From: Aphelenchoides besseyi
Lineage: Eukaryota; Nematoda; Chromadorea; Rhabditida; Aphelenchoididae
DNA: 64,000 nucleotides
Assembly (NCBI GenBank): GCA_024699855.1
Contig: JAMPIQ010000002.1
Location: 7,750,001 to 7,814,000, forward strand
Direction: 5' to 3'
In this document: positions 25,229-38,600 of the stretch, piece after piece
Layout: every line of letters starts with the position of its first letter
How positions within the stretch are numbered: the first letter of the stretch is position 1
Translations under genes and position numbers: made by a program
Notes under the pieces: generated by a model
What the model saw: only the letters and a program-made list of their open reading frames with translations
Told to the model about the DNA's origin: nothing
The model's database searches: none

Positions 25229-26651
25229 TTACAATTCAGAAACCACTTGTGCCACGAATCGACAGGCTCGGTCACTTGCTTGTTTTGCGGCAGATAAAAC
25301 TTCTGCATGGGAAACTTCAACCGAGTTGTCGACGTCCGTATTTGCGCTGCAACCGATGAAGAGATGTATGAAACTAATAAGCTTACATGTTGGTGATGAG
25401 TGAGAAACCGAGAACTCGAATCGAAAGTTGACGAGCGACCGTAACTTCGTGGGCGGTAGACATTCCGAGAGCATCCACTCCAACGACTTTGTACAGTTTT
25501 ACCTAAAGAAAATGAGTGAGTATCTTTTTCTGCGTTGATGGTAATCAAGCTGATGGAACACACGTACTTCAGATGGTGTTTCATATTGAGGACCCGCACT
25601 CATGCAGTAGACGCCTTCATGCAACTTTATTTTTTGCTCTTTTGCAATCTTCAAAGCCATCTTTCTGCAAAATTTGATTAAATGTTGTCATACGGTCAGG
25701 ATCGTTGAGTTCATGTAAAAGAGTTTCCGCTTCAGAGATCAGCAATTTTGTGCTTTTTTAGAAAATGACTTTTGATCGATCGTCCGTTCAACTTATTCAC
25801 TACAAAGACCGAACGTTTGGACCGGTTTTTCAGTGACAATTCAACGTTTTCAGAACGCAAATTGCGAAAACAAGTTGGACTGTCAATTTCGATTATAATC
25901 AAAAGAACAATCGACTTCGCTGTTTTAGCAGTTGCCCACTCAACTCACCTTAGATTTACATCATACGCATCGTGAACGCTAACGAATCGCGGACCAAAAC
26001 GCGGATCGTTCATTCCAACCAGTGGGCCGAAGCCACAGAGTCCGGGCATGAAGATGTGATCTTTCAGCAGCATCAGATCTCCAAATGCGAAGTCCGGGTT
26101 AATTCCACCGGCAGCGTTCGAAACAATCAACGTCTCGATTCCGAGCAAATGCATGATACGAACTGGAGTTGTGCACAGCGCAAGATCCATGTTGTGTTCG
26201 TATGGATGAAAACGACCCTGTAGACAGACAACACTTTTGCCTTGAAGTTGTCCGAACACCAAATTCCCTTTGTGTCCAACAACTAGAATCATAAGATTAA
26301 TACTCAAATGCATACGACTGATTACCGTGCGTATTTGGAAAGCCCGGAATCCGTGAATACGGGATTATGGTTGCATTCTCAACCATTTCGGCCAAATCTC
26401 CCAAACCAGAACCACAAATGATTCCAACTTTTGGCTCAAATTTCAAATTTGCGATTCTTCTTATCGTTTGAGCCAAATCGTAAACATCATCATAGCTTTT
26501 CGGACTACAAATACAAGCGTTAAACGATTAAACAACAACTGGAAACTAACTTGAATGTACGCGTCACCTCACCGTGATCCAACATCTCCGCTTCAGCTTT
26601 TGCGGCGGCCAATGTGCACAGAACACCGTTTGCTTCAACTTGCTTCACCAT
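25229..26651 (-). CDS. PNP: Purine nucleoside phosphorylase
   Basis: Cytosolic enzyme of purine salvage: inosine or guanosine plus phosphate gives the free base and ribose-1-phosphate. Six minus exons in phase: 26651..26551, 26504..26326, 26282..25949, 25664..25568, 25502..25387, 25346..25229; 314 residues. Motifs seen: phosphate loop [45 protein letters not shown], the signature [20 protein letters not shown], base-pocket Glu and Met in [14 protein letters not shown], and [18 protein letters not shown]. The C-terminal helix ([20 protein letters not shown]) matches the trimeric mammalian-type family. Compared with the usual ~289 residues there are about 25 extra at the N-terminus, and the start could instead be internal. 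A tttcag lies 5' of the first exon, possibly a trans-splice acceptor. Confidence 0.95.
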
Positions 26652-28096
26652 TCCGTTGCGCGTTGATTTGATCGTCTGAAACGTTGACGGAGGTCATGGT
26701 CGGAGAACTGACAATCAAAAGACACAAATCAGCACGACCGTGGTATTTTGAAATAGAACAGAAATGTCGACCAGAACGTTTTTGTTTTAAAAGCGAAATC
26801 TGACAATCGAAATTTTCGTGCTAAAACAAAAACATCGTGAACGATGGCGCCGTTCTTACAATTACCGAGAATCAGTTTCAGTTGAAATAACAAAGTTGAC
26901 GAATGGATCGTTGCGCACTTGTTAGCTCCGCCCACTTTTCATCGTCAACCGACCAAAACAGTCGATCAATCGTTGAGTGTTTTTGTTTTCGCGCGAAAAC
27001 TCTCCAACTTGATAATCAGATTCCCGACGGTGTCACGTGTCCACGTCGGAAGCGGCAATTTCGGCGAAAAAAGTTTCTAAGATCAAAAGTCGGCGGTAAT
27101 CCAAAGATCAAAAAACGATCAGTTCGACGCGAAAAGTGTGTCGATAGATCAAGTCGAGCGACTTTCGATCAATCGCAATAAGCGCGAGCACGTCAATCCT
27201 TGTGATTCCTGAGCTAATCCACAAATCGACACGTGTTCCAATCGAAAAACTGACCCAAAAGCGGACATTGAAGAAAATCAGTAGACGTAAATCGTCAATA
27301 GAAGGGAGCTATTGACGGTCGAAACAGTTTGTGACATTTGCTTTTCGGGTATTTAAAGTTTCCGTGAACGAAAGTGGGAGGTCCGATGAATCACGTGAGT
27401 TTGTCAGAAAAGTTCGCTCAATCAAAAGTCATGATGCGTAAAGATCTAAGAATTTACAACGAATGTGCTCTGAAACTTCCATTCTGAGTGTTTTTCAATC
27501 GAAAGTGATAGAAGCTCAGTGGTTGTATTTTGTGCAAACACCCAATGGACAGAAACAACCGTGAGATTGTAGAACCGTCTTGAGTACCAATCTCAAGTTA
27601 CGTTCTTGATTTTATCATCAAAGCGGTAAAAGGTCTTAAGCTGATTTTTGCCGTTCGATTTCCTACAAAAAGACCAAGAATGTTAACTGGTGTTGTCATC
27701 GCTGAAGGAGTCAATCCACAGTTTGTCACTGACATCAACACGCGTTTCTTTTCAATCATCTTTTCATCTAAAAAAACTTTCCATTCGATTAGACCGCCAT
27801 TCTCAAGTAAACAGTCTCGATCATCGACGGTCATCAATCACAAACCAATCGACGTTCTTCTTCGCATTTCCGGATCATCAGCCGGCGCTGATGCAATTGG
27901 AGCAACAAGCCAAAAATAAATCGCCCACATAACTTAAAATTACATCATGTATTGTCAACTTATTTTTCAACACATAGACTAAGATGCCCAAAGGCTTAGC
28001 ATCCAAACAAATTTCTTGCTGTTTAAACGGCTAACAATATGAAAAGAGAAGACTGTTCATCGGTTTTACTGTATCATCTTCATAAAATCAGTAGCA
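26652..28096. other. Intergenic region with no confident gene
   Basis: About 1.4 kb upstream of PNP and downstream of the small minus-strand gene. A 79-codon minus ORF at 27598-27837 has reasonable composition but no recognisable domain, and a splice pattern that would extend it was not found. It may be a short unrecognised gene. The rest shows nothing supportable. Confidence 0.35.
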
Positions 28097-28774
28097 TTAC
28101 GCAAGAAAAGGATCGTGAAGAAATTGACAATGGCGATTAAGAGCAACGTTGATTGTCTTTCGATTCACCGGAACTTCATGTTTCACAGTTTCGACTACCG
28201 GATCACACTCATCACTTTTAGTTTTGCGGGTGAACTGATGAATCGAAATGAGTTGAATGTTGCTGTACTCTGTACTTACCTTCGCCTTTACTGCACAAAA
28301 CGATTGTATTTTGCGTCCAATTGTATTCTCAGCCCCTTTTAAATTGTCGACTTCTTTGTTCTGTCCAGCAATAAGCGATTGAAGACCTTTCATTTGATTT
28401 GTTTGTCCGTTCCACATCGAAAGCTTTTCGTACTAAACGATCAATAGATTTTGGTGCTCTTGTGAACTTACTTTTCCGACCTTTTCCAGCGATCTCAATT
28501 CGCTTACAGTCACTTTCCAACATATGCGTTCAGTGATGTGAACGTACTCCGACTGAGAACGCGGAAGTTGAGTTAACTCCGCTGTTTTCTTTGTTTCTCG
28601 ACAAGCACCACGTGCTGGAGCAATTCGACGAACGTAAACTGAAGCCGGACGTGGAATGTGACGTCGATTTTTGTAGCAAAATCCCAAAATTTCGCCCATT
28701 TGATCTTCTCGAGAAGCAAAAATGAAGCAAATTGATGAGTTCAATCGTGTCCAAATGAACAACTTCATTAACAT
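28097..28774 (-). CDS. Unrecognised small basic coiled-coil protein
   Basis: Three minus exons join in phase: about 28774..28471 (ending VTVSELRSLEKVGK), then 28434..28280 (YEKLSMWNGQTNQMKGLQSL to CAVKAK), then from FTRKTKSDE to the stop at 28097. The start may be the Met at 28774 or MGEILGFCYKNRR further in; the latter gives roughly 170 residues. The N-terminal part is Arg/Pro-rich; the middle has a Leu-rich amphipathic helix; the end is His/Asn-rich. I do not recognise a family. The introns are 35-60 nt with good consensus, which supports a real gene. It is divergent from the Wnt gene, whose start is about 360 bp away. Confidence 0.55.
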
Positions 28775-29136
28775 AATTTCATTCGGCTTTGTGGAAGCAT
28801 GCTAATCGAACGGGTACAATAGAACAACCACATCTGCCCCTCGTTTATGATCCCCGCTTTTTAGTTGAGCGTGTCTGCAATCAGTTTTATGGGAATCGAA
28901 GCTCGTCGTCTTATTGCGCAGATGTCGCAAACCAAAAGAACTCAACTGATACCGAAACGCAATCTGACCCTCAACATCTTACCACCGGCTGTTAACTAAG
29001 GGGAAAATGGACGGCAAAGTCGTAAACATGCGAATAGAAAGTCAGGCAGTAACATAAACGATTGTCTTGCTTTTGCGTTTTCCGCCTTTCGACCGTGCAG
29101 TCTTCCACTCAACGCCTTTCTCTTTCATAACCAACA

Positions 29137-30333
29137 ATGCGGATTAACGGCATTTTCATTATACTTTTCTATTTTATTCAATCAACTGATGCAATTTGGT
29201 GAGTTCAGTAATGAGCGCTTCAAGGACAAGAATCGAAGTTCAGGCTTTTGAAGGCGATCAGTCACACGCCAAACATTTCGACCGTCGATTCCGACACACT
29301 TTGCAAGTTTGCATCCACAACGAAAAGCCAACGGTTATGTGAAGAGAACATTGAAACGGTGCGTTCTTTGGGAGTTTCGATCAACAACGCAATTGCCGAA
29401 TGCCAAAAGCAATTCGCAAATGAGCCGTGGGATTGTGTTTTACGCTCTGGATTGAACGATGTGCATCTGAAACGTAAGTGAATGATTGATCTGTGTAACA
29501 TTCAAGTGATTTAAGTTCAAAGCAAAGAACGAGCTTTAATTTGGGCTCTTACGTCGAGTTCAACTGCCCAGTCGTTGGCCAAAAGATGTGCTCGAGGATT
29601 GGATGCGAATTGTGGTTGCGGACGGTTGCCAACTGAATCGTCGCTGAACAAAACGTTTCTCTGGGGTGGATGTTCTGATAACTTCAAGTTTGGTAATCGC
29701 TTTACACGAAAGCTTTTGGCTGTTGGAGCGACGAATAAAACAGCGGAGTAACTCAAGCAACTTGTTTTTATGTCTCATTTCGTTGATTTCAGTGCACTGA
29801 TCGACAAACACAACAGTCGTGCCGGACATCGTCTTTTGAGTCGAACTGTACGATCCAAGTGCAAATGCCACGGTGTCAGTGGGTCGTGTACAGTGCAGAG
29901 TTGTTGGAAGGTGGCATCCGAGATTCCGGAGCTGGTCAGCGTTTTGCATCAGAAATACCGTAGAGCTGCGCGTGTTCGCTTGGAATCAAATGCGACAACT
30001 CTTGTTCTCGACAACCAGAACGAAACTTCGATTGCTCGTCCACAACGTTCGTTGAATTCAGAAGTTGCACGTGTCGTTGCTCCGTCCGTGGCTCAACTGG
30101 TTTTCAAAGTCCAATCGCCGAATCTTTGTGATCCCGATCCATTGACTGGTCGTCCGCTGTCCGTCGGCCGTGAGTGTTCGAAACCAAACGATTGTCATCG
30201 TTTGTGTTGTGGTCGTGGGTTTGTGCGGATTCGCGAAGCCTTTCGTGAGACCTGTAATTGCCGTTTTGTTTATTGTTGTCGCGTTGAATGCGACGAATGT
30301 GAAAAAGAAGTTGAACGTTTTTACTGTCGATAA
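29137..30333 (+). CDS. Wnt: Wnt ligand
   Basis: Secreted lipid-modified signalling protein acting through Frizzled receptors. Exons 29137..29198, 29244..29473, 29516..29747, 29793..30333 join in phase to 354 residues, the normal Wnt length. It has a signal peptide (MRINGIFIILFFYF by position; ends near ATD), the N-terminal AIAECQKQFANEPWDC, the GCGR region, FLWGGCSDNFKFGNRFTRKL, and the palmitoleoylation site CKCHGVSGSCTVQSCWK with its acceptor Ser. The C-terminal Cys-rich domain runs from GRECSKPNDCHRLCCGRGF to CRVECDECEKEVERFYC. An AATAAA-type signal lies near 30429. The subgroup (egl-20, cwn, lin-44, mom-2 or vertebrate class) was not assigned. Confidence 0.96.
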
Positions 30334-30777
30334 TCAGTTTTCTTTTTATTAACTTTCTTTAATTGCTTTTTTCCACTTGTATCTCGGATGTTTTTATTAC
30401 GTGTAGTAGTAGTGACGATTATTGTCAATAAAATTTGATTTACAATACTTGGAAACAACCCCAACAAAGATGATCTATTGGTAGGAGGTTTTTCCGCAAG
30501 TCAACTGGAAAACTTTACACTCCACGGGATGACCACCTGGTCGTTCCAAACCGAATGGCATATGCGGCCGCAGGAAAACAAATGGCCGGTCCTTGCGAGC
30601 AACGAACTCAAAAATGTTTACCGCAAGTTCATTTTCGGTGGAATCAGTTGGAGAGGCGGCGCGGATCGGATTTCTTTGATTGTCAGGCGAAAAAGTTGCC
30701 AATTCGACCGCAATTTCCGTTCCATCGCCATTCGAAGGTCAACAAGTGGATTGAAGATAGCCGCTAAGTGTTCCAAT
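30334..30777. other. Short interval with overlapping ORFs on both strands
   Basis: Between the Wnt 3' end and the next plus-strand gene. A plus frame (30480-30767) and a minus frame (30475-30702, ending CKVFQLTCGKTSYQ) both have protein-like composition, and one may be a small gene; I cannot decide which. The minus frame lacks a clear start or acceptor; the plus frame has a tag acceptor-like site just upstream at 30483. Confidence 0.3.
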
Positions 30778-33700
30778 ATGTCCGCTGACGAAGATCCGCT
30801 TTCGTTGCAACAAATCATTTCACGGTTTGTTTCTAATCAGTTGATTATTACAATACGAGACTTTCAGCTATGAATCAGCAGAAGAAGAGTTCCTGAGGGA
30901 ATTGGAGAGTATGCAGGCGAATACCGATACTTCCGACGATTTTGGAACCGACGAGTCTCCGGTCCTCGGTATGTTCGATGAGTTTAAACACGAACTATTC
31001 GACGGTTGCTGTGAACGTGCTCTTAGTCCAAAACATTGTTTGGCGATTGATGTCATTTGGAGCTTAAAAAATCGAAGCAATCGTTCCGGATTCTTTTTGG
31101 CTGTTTAGTCGTGGCTATTTGTCGAAATTTTGGTCACGAGTCCACATGGCCACTTTGTTTTTAATTGGTTTCCTGATCGGAAATAGATTTCAAGTTTGTT
31201 TTGCAGGAACTTTGTGCTCACTAGTCACGGAAATCAGTCAACTACGAAGACAGAACCGTAAATTGAGACGACGACTCGTTGAATCGTCTTCAACTCTGTC
31301 ATCACGACCCTCACGTCCAACCTCCAGCGTCGTCCAACGGATGAGCACCTTCTTGGACGCAAGTCGTCTTTCGCTTCTGCCAAAATTCATGTCATCTTCC
31401 GGGTCGTCTCAAGGATTGAATGTCGTCGGAAGTGCGAAGAAGCCGCCCTCCGCAAACGTTGAAGTTCGAAGTGGAGCGCGAGAACGATTAAGTTCACCGC
31501 CGCAACAACTGATACCAAAAATGGTAAACTCGGATGTTGATTCCCATATTCGTGTATCTTTAGCGGCTTCAAACCAACTTGGCTATCAGCTCGTACTCGA
31601 CTGATTTGTCCTCCGACAGTTCGTCCATGAATCGCCGACGAAACACTCCGCCGTTGGTTTTGCCCGAAAGCTCCGATTCGGATGCCGATGGAAATGTTCT
31701 GCCCGATTACGAACCCATCGACGATAACTGTTTGTCGCCCTGTTATCCGCGACGTTCACTCAGACGTCCGCATCACGAACTGGACACGAGTCCGTCGAGT
31801 ATGTCCGCGGGTTCATCGATTGAGCCCAACGACACGATGAGTGAGCTCCGATCTCTGTTCGTGTGAATGCAAATTTTTCAGCTTCCAGTCGTTCGAGTTT
31901 CCTCGAACTGATTGGAATTCGCCGTCGCCAGAAATCGCCCGATCCATCGACTTCATGCGGGAAAAAGCGGAGACGAAAAATCAGCGAAAACGACGCGGTT
32001 CGAAGCACTCAAACGACCACAAACTCACACGGTCAGTCGCGTAAATTAAATCACAAATTTACGAGCCGTCAACTCTTTTCGGTCATTGAAAGAAATCCGA
32101 GAACGATTCCCAATTGTTTTTTCTCGTGTCGACGACTTTCGTTCTTGCGACTGATCAGTTTGTCTAAAAATAATTTCAATTGACCTTTCTGTTTTGAAAA
32201 CCGAGGTTATACGGAGATTATTCACGTCTATTTTCACTTCTGCTTAATGACTAATCAAACAGACGTTCCTGTTCGCGTTGATGTTTCGAAAACGTTTTCA
32301 ATCTTAGCGTTCGTCTGAGTGCCTTGGAGCTGCTTTCCATCCTCCCAGTTGGCACCATTAGCGCTCGAATGGTGTTCTCTCATTAATCCAAACAACAACA
32401 ATGTTTTCGATCGTAACCATTTGATTTCAGTGGACAAACGACTCTCCATTGGCACTCGAATCACCTCTAAAGAAAGTCTCCAATCGGCCATTTCGATTGC
32501 CAAAGAGCCCACAAAACATGTGGTGGCGAACTCGCTGAAAAACTTGACAAACGTTTCAATTGAACAGGTCAGAAAACTGAGACAAGAGTGGTGGGTTGAA
32601 TCGGAAACAAAATTTATGATCAACTCCTCGCGATCTGATTTCTCGCTCTCAAAAAAACTCGTCCAGTTTTTTTCACACTTTTGATTGAAAACTCAATTTT
32701 CTACAAACTTTTTCAATTTCAGGTTGGAATAGAAGAACCGGAAAACGACTTTGATTCGAAACTTTCGAAGAAGATTCGACCGAAGAGTGTCGCTTATTTA
32801 CATCCACCACGTGACATTGGATTCCCACCCAAATCCGGACGTTTGAGAACAAAAACGAAAAGTTGGCGGAGTGTTGCTAGTCGAGGTAAGAAACCAACGA
32901 ACTCCTGAGTTATTTTGCGTTTCAGCATCTGAAGACACCAACCAATCGACGTATACGGTAGCAGCAGACGATGAGCTTCAGTTGATGCAAGACGAGAATT
33001 GTATGTTGAGAAACGAAATCAAAGTTTTGAAAACACGAAACACGCAATTGATTGAGAATCTCCGTGACAAATCTATGCAACTGTCCAAAACTCAACACAA
33101 AATGGAGATTCAAGTAAGTTTGCTTCAACCATCAAGCCTACTTTTGTTCAGCAAAATGACGTCAAACGAAAAGAGCTCATGAATGATGCACTAGACAAGC
33201 TGTTTTTACAAGAAAGAATAACGAAGTTCACCGAAGATTCGTTGAATGCAATTGAGAATCGTCTCAAAGAATTCGAATCTGACTTACAAGCAACGAAAAA
33301 CGATGCTCTTCGAAACCAACAGCTCGTAAGTGAACTTAAAGATGATAGTAATGAGCAAACCATTTAGGTCATAAATTCAACTTTTCGTGAACAAAGTGCC
33401 TACCAACATTGTCTGGAACAGGTGGAACGACTTCAACGAGAAAACTTTTCGCTGTTACAAACAAAAGCCGGTGGTAATTCGACTATCTTTGACTTTTCGA
33501 GAATTCGATTTCAGAATTTGGAATTTTCGATAAACAAAATCTACGCGACAAATTGGAAACTCTTCCGCGTTACGACGTTCTATATGCTTTTGCTATGCGT
33601 ATTGTTCGAAAAGTGGGAAACGGGAGCTTTTGAAGAGTTCAATCGATTCATTTAGTTGGGCCAATTGAGAACCGCTCTTGTCGAGAAATCAAACAAACTG

Positions 33701-35636
33701 ATCAGAGCTGAATTGGAGCTTATGCATCAACAGTCCGCCTTGTTAATCGCTCACACACAATTGGAGCGCTTGAAATCACAACCACACAATCAACTCGGCA
33801 ATCAACGTCCTGCTTCTTTTCATGGAGACAATCTTATCGATAAATTGGTGGGTTGGAAATTTGAAGATTCGAAAAACTTTTCTATTTGAAGACTAAACCA
33901 CATCTTAATGTCTTTCTTCCATTTCAACTGCACGGATCCCGAATTGAACAGCAGCGAAAAGCTCAAGCTAATGCAACGGAAAACGCCGCATTCGACGATG
34001 ACGATGGAATTGAAGCCGAGTTTTTACGATTCTTCGATTCAACAAGATGTACGTTAACAAACATCATCAACAGTTTTATTTTTGTTTTTAGTTCCAACTA
34101 AATCGAACGGCACCACAGCGTCCACGCCGGAACGCGAAAAGACTCATCCGCAAGTTCAAAACGTCATCGTCTATCGAAATGGTCGTGGAACTGTGAGTCC
34201 GAGTAAGTTACCCATGTAGCTCTCATATTCAAAAATCATACGCAGTGAACTCGCCAATACTGCAAGAACGTCGGCGTTTTGTTAACGGAAAAGATTCTCC
34301 ACTAGCCAATCGAAAAGAACGACAAATTCAAGTTTCAACAGAACATGATTTTGACGAAGAACAATCTTCGCAAAATCGACCGTGTAGTTGGAACAACGAA
34401 CCACAGGATCGAAAACATCCATTGACTAATGTTCACATTAGACAAACCGCAGTGGATTGTGCAGAGGTCAGACGCTTAGCCGAAGATATCGCAAGTCATC
34501 GGGTCTCGTCAACAGCTGAAAATTTGCACGACTTCAATGCTGCAATCAACATGACCAATGCCTCACCGTAAGTTTAAAACCCAGCGAACTGCTGTGTGTC
34601 ATCAGATGAATTAGAAAGTAAAAACAAGTTTGCAAAAGCGAATTCTTCTACGTTGTTTTTCCGTTGAGCTGTGATATCGTTTTAGAGTAACCTTTGATCT
34701 CAAATTCTTTTTTCAGTGTTCTTCGCTTGTCGAACCGTCACGAAAGTACGCGTGCTCAGATGTCATCACTTCAGGACATCAACGGCTGTTCCAACGGTTT
34801 TCGAAGTCCGTCGACCACTCCAATTTTAACGCGTCGTATTCCGCTTCTCGGTTCTCCAAAGTTTCCGGATCGTCGTCTTCAAAAACAACAATCACTGCAA
34901 ACTTCACCCAACGGTTCAAGTGACTTTAATTTGAAGACAAATTGACACTTTTTTATTTGTAGGCTACGACAATCAACCGCTTTACGACTCGCCACCTCGT
35001 GCATCAGTAAACGACTCTTCCGACTACGGTTCCATAGATTCACGTCCGACAGCAATGAGTCGACGTACTTCTAGCGATCGTCGACCTCCTCAATTGTATT
35101 CAAACGGAAAGTCAAATGTTCATTTTCATTATCATCACAATCATTCACGTTTACCTCAACCACATGCTGCAGCAAATTCTCTCAATTACACTCCCTCGAC
35201 GAACAGCAACGGCAGCACCACGAGTAACGGAGCTACGGCACTCAAACGCTCGAATGCCATTTTAGTGAGTGTTTTGAAACTACAAGTCCTTTATATTAAT
35301 TGATTTCAGCGACGCAATTCACCGGTTTTAACTCACGACCAACGACCATCGATTATGCGTCAGAATGCGTTGATTGGCGTGCGACGACCCAGACAAAGTG
35401 CAAGTGAATCGCCGCGTTTAACTGCCCGATTTCAACATACGAATGTCACGCCCAACCTGTCTCATACAATCCAGGAAGAAGAAGAACAATCGCAAGCAGA
35501 TTCGTTGAACAATCCGATTCATTTGAACGGATCCCGATTACCAAAACCCAACAGTCGTGTTCATTCACCTTCAAATCTGAATCATGCAGCAAAGAAGGCT
35601 AGATCCTTTATATCGCATCTTATCAACAAGATGTAG
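30778..35636 (+). CDS. Large Ser/Pro-rich coiled-coil scaffold-like protein, unrecognised
   Basis: Multi-exon gene with short introns. The first exon is 30778..30824 (MSADEDPLSLQQIISR), then 30868..30968; joining next to 31207 gives GTLCSLVTEISQLRRQNRKL, a short coiled coil. Ser/Pro/Arg-rich exons follow (31564..31842, 31881..32030), then a long coiled-coil region (ELQLMQDENCMLRNEIKVLK at about 32960; MNDALDKLFLQERITKF at 33180; YDVLYAFAMRIVRKLGQLRT across 33570-33670; AELELMHQQSALLIAHTQLE). The 3' third is low-complexity Ser/Asn/Pro/Arg with a His-rich patch (HFHYHHNHS) and ends SFISHLINKM at 35634-35636. The likely role is a cytoskeleton- or cortex-associated scaffold, by composition only. 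Some internal junctions are not settled, and the interval 30969..31206 may contain an alternative exon. I do not recognise the family. Confidence 0.6.
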
Positions 35637-38600
35637 AGCAACTGTTCAAGCAAACGATTCTTTCTATTGCACTCAGACGATTTGGTTGATCTTAGAACAT
35701 GTTTTTGTCGTAGCTAACTTGCTATCTGACTCAACAACCATCGTTAATAACTGACCTCAAAACCTTTTTGTGCATTAGATCGAATAGAAATAAAAATGTT
35801 TTCGAATGTCATGTCGAATGACTGTTGGAGTAATTGACTTCAGAGACGGACCCGTTTGATTGATTACTCGAAACTAAAGATCACGCATTTGAATAACTAA
35901 TGCTCGTTTGATTGTCTATCGAAAATGAATAAACTAATCATGTGACTGCGAATATAAGTTGAATTGACGATTAGATTTGCAATCATTGACTAATTAGCAG
36001 CTCTTGCCGTTCATTTTGAAGTCAAAAGACGAGAAGGCGACGATGCAAGTGGACTGCCGACAGACTTTCGACTTGTCAAGTTTTGTGCCGAAGGACTTTT
36101 CGGTTAAAATCCGCGCGCCACTCCACGCGTGTAGCTCTTTGGCTCTTTTGGCAGTCGAGCTTCTTAATGAGTAAGAAGCGGCCTTCTGTGGGCTTGTCAG
36201 AGAGACGTTGTCCACAAATTTTCATAATAAATAGCTTCCAGGAGCTGCGCGAAACGCCACGGAATAGTCATGATGTGTGGATTTGCATTACGAGGGTGTT
36301 GGTCGTCAAGCAACAAGTGCTACGCCTTCTTTTCATTCTATCACGCAATGAAACATTTTCTGATTAAGTTCGATGTTGCACTCTAGTGTTCTCTTACATG
36401 AATACGACCTAATCACCGAAACCACTGCTTTTACCTGAAACTCATTGTCGCCATTGAGTTTTCTGATGTCCGACCGTTTTATGCGGTTGTGTTTAGCACT
36501 TTTTCTCTGAAGGAACTCAAACAAAAAAGCCCTCGAAATCACTTGTCAAAGTAATCCTTTCAACCCTACAGCGTTTTTCGCAAGTTCCGACGAAGATTGT
36601 GGACGCGCCCTAGGAATTTTTCTAATCGTTTTGCCTCGAAACTTTGAATAAAATTCACGACTCAACGGTCAACTTAAAAGCCAACTAATTACTCGCGAGA
36701 CGTTGGCGGGACGACAAATCCAACGGCGCTATTCAGTTGGTCACTCTGTTGAACTTTGGGCCGTAAATTGTGGACATACGATTAAGAAGCAAATGAAATA
36801 CGCTCATTGAAACGATCCCAGTTCGCGAGAAACAAGTCGCTTTTCGAGTAAACAAATCGGATTATCGCACTTGTACTTGAGCAGACGTTTTTTCTTGTCG
36901 TGAGCATATAAAGACAATTACCAGCTAACAGTCACTTCTTTTTTTGTCAAATAGAAGCTCTGAGTTGTGTTCTGGTGTTCCGTGTGTTTTTGTGTCTATT
37001 TTCGCTCTTCGAAAGAGTTTTCAACTTCCGTTCTTGTGGGCAAAAAACTCAAAATCCACGGGAATTTACGGTTGAAATTGTTTCGCTTTCAATTTTAACT
37101 CAATGGTCGGTGCCGAAAAGTCCTGATGTCGCGCAGTCTTCTTTCTGCTTTGTCACTCAACCCTTTCACTTTGATGCCGAGCATCAGTTCAGAGTGCAGT
37201 TGTTTTAATCTTTTCGTACTGTTTTCGTCCACTTGCATTTAGGTCGACTACTGTCTACTTTCACAAGTTCTTTTGATCTGTCAAATCTTCGGATGGAAAA
37301 CTTTTGTTGTCGAGAATTCTACCGCCTTTCTACCAATTTTCTGTTGCGCACTCAAACGGCACTTTTGTTGTTCGGGTTATTAAATTTACTGAGCGCATTT
37401 TTCCACTCACTCAACTGTCGTCTTTAGCCACGGGACATTTGGGGAAAAAGTATAACGTGCAAGTTGAGTTTGTGAAGTGCACGATCTCAACAGAAGGACA
37501 ATGGACATCAACACTCTGAACATAGCAAACTGATCGAATGAGTTTCCATTTTAACTCTGTCGTTTCCACCTGACAAATCGAGCAGAAAGACTACGGAGTT
37601 CGCGGTTGTAGCACGTGAATTGGACAGAAATTGGATTGCGTCTCACTTGCAGGTCTGTGGACATTACTTAGCGTATCTTAGTCGATAGTCGTCTCGATTA
37701 ACGTCATTTAAATTTAGGATAATCAGGTGGATAAAGCTGCTATCTAGTTACTTCAAGTGTCATGAGCTCAATCGCGTTGCCCATCTATCGCTAACTATCG
37801 GCATCACAATCCGCAGTTTCTGAAACTCGAATCTCTTAACGTCAACACGTCGAATTAACCGCAGACGGCGAAATGCACAGGTCGGTTTACATCGGATTGT
37901 TAATAAAAGAAATTGCAAGTGTGGAGTTCGCTTCAAACATCAAAATTTCGTCTATTCGTTTGTTAACAAAAAGCAAGCGAATCTCGAAACTACTACAAAA
38001 GATTTAGTCGAACGGAATGCGAGATTTCAATGAATTCTTTAGCATTTTAAAACTGCTTTTCTTACTCCTCGTCGTTCTTTTTAGTTTCGAAATGTCAAAA
38101 GTTGAGTGGAACGTTTTCTTTTCATGCGACTTCTAATTAAGCCAAAACAGCGAGCATGCTAATTAGAAGACTTTTGTGCTTCGAATCTTGTGATTCTTTT
38201 GATATGCGAAATAGAAACCGAGTACTCGGCCCGAAATAACAAACACCGTCTTCTTTTCTTCTCAACAAACTACGTGGGAGAAATAAGAAGGTCGAAAGCG
38301 CATGAGGAAATTCTGAAGGTTTGTGTGTACGGACGTTGGCAATTTCTTCGACTTCCGAAACCAATGGAGTCATTTTTACGCGCACCATTGTGAGTAATTG
38401 ATGAATACGATTGGACCGACCTCGGACGTATTAATCGATAGTGCTGTTGAAGTTTGGATTCAATATCTTCGAGTGTTCACAAGCGTTTAGAATGCACGAC
38501 CGTCACGGCAATCTGCTCGTTTTTCACATTAAAAATTCTACTGCGCTGCTTTCCACTCGAATTTTTGGCTTGCGCACGATTTTACGCCCTACGACTTGTG

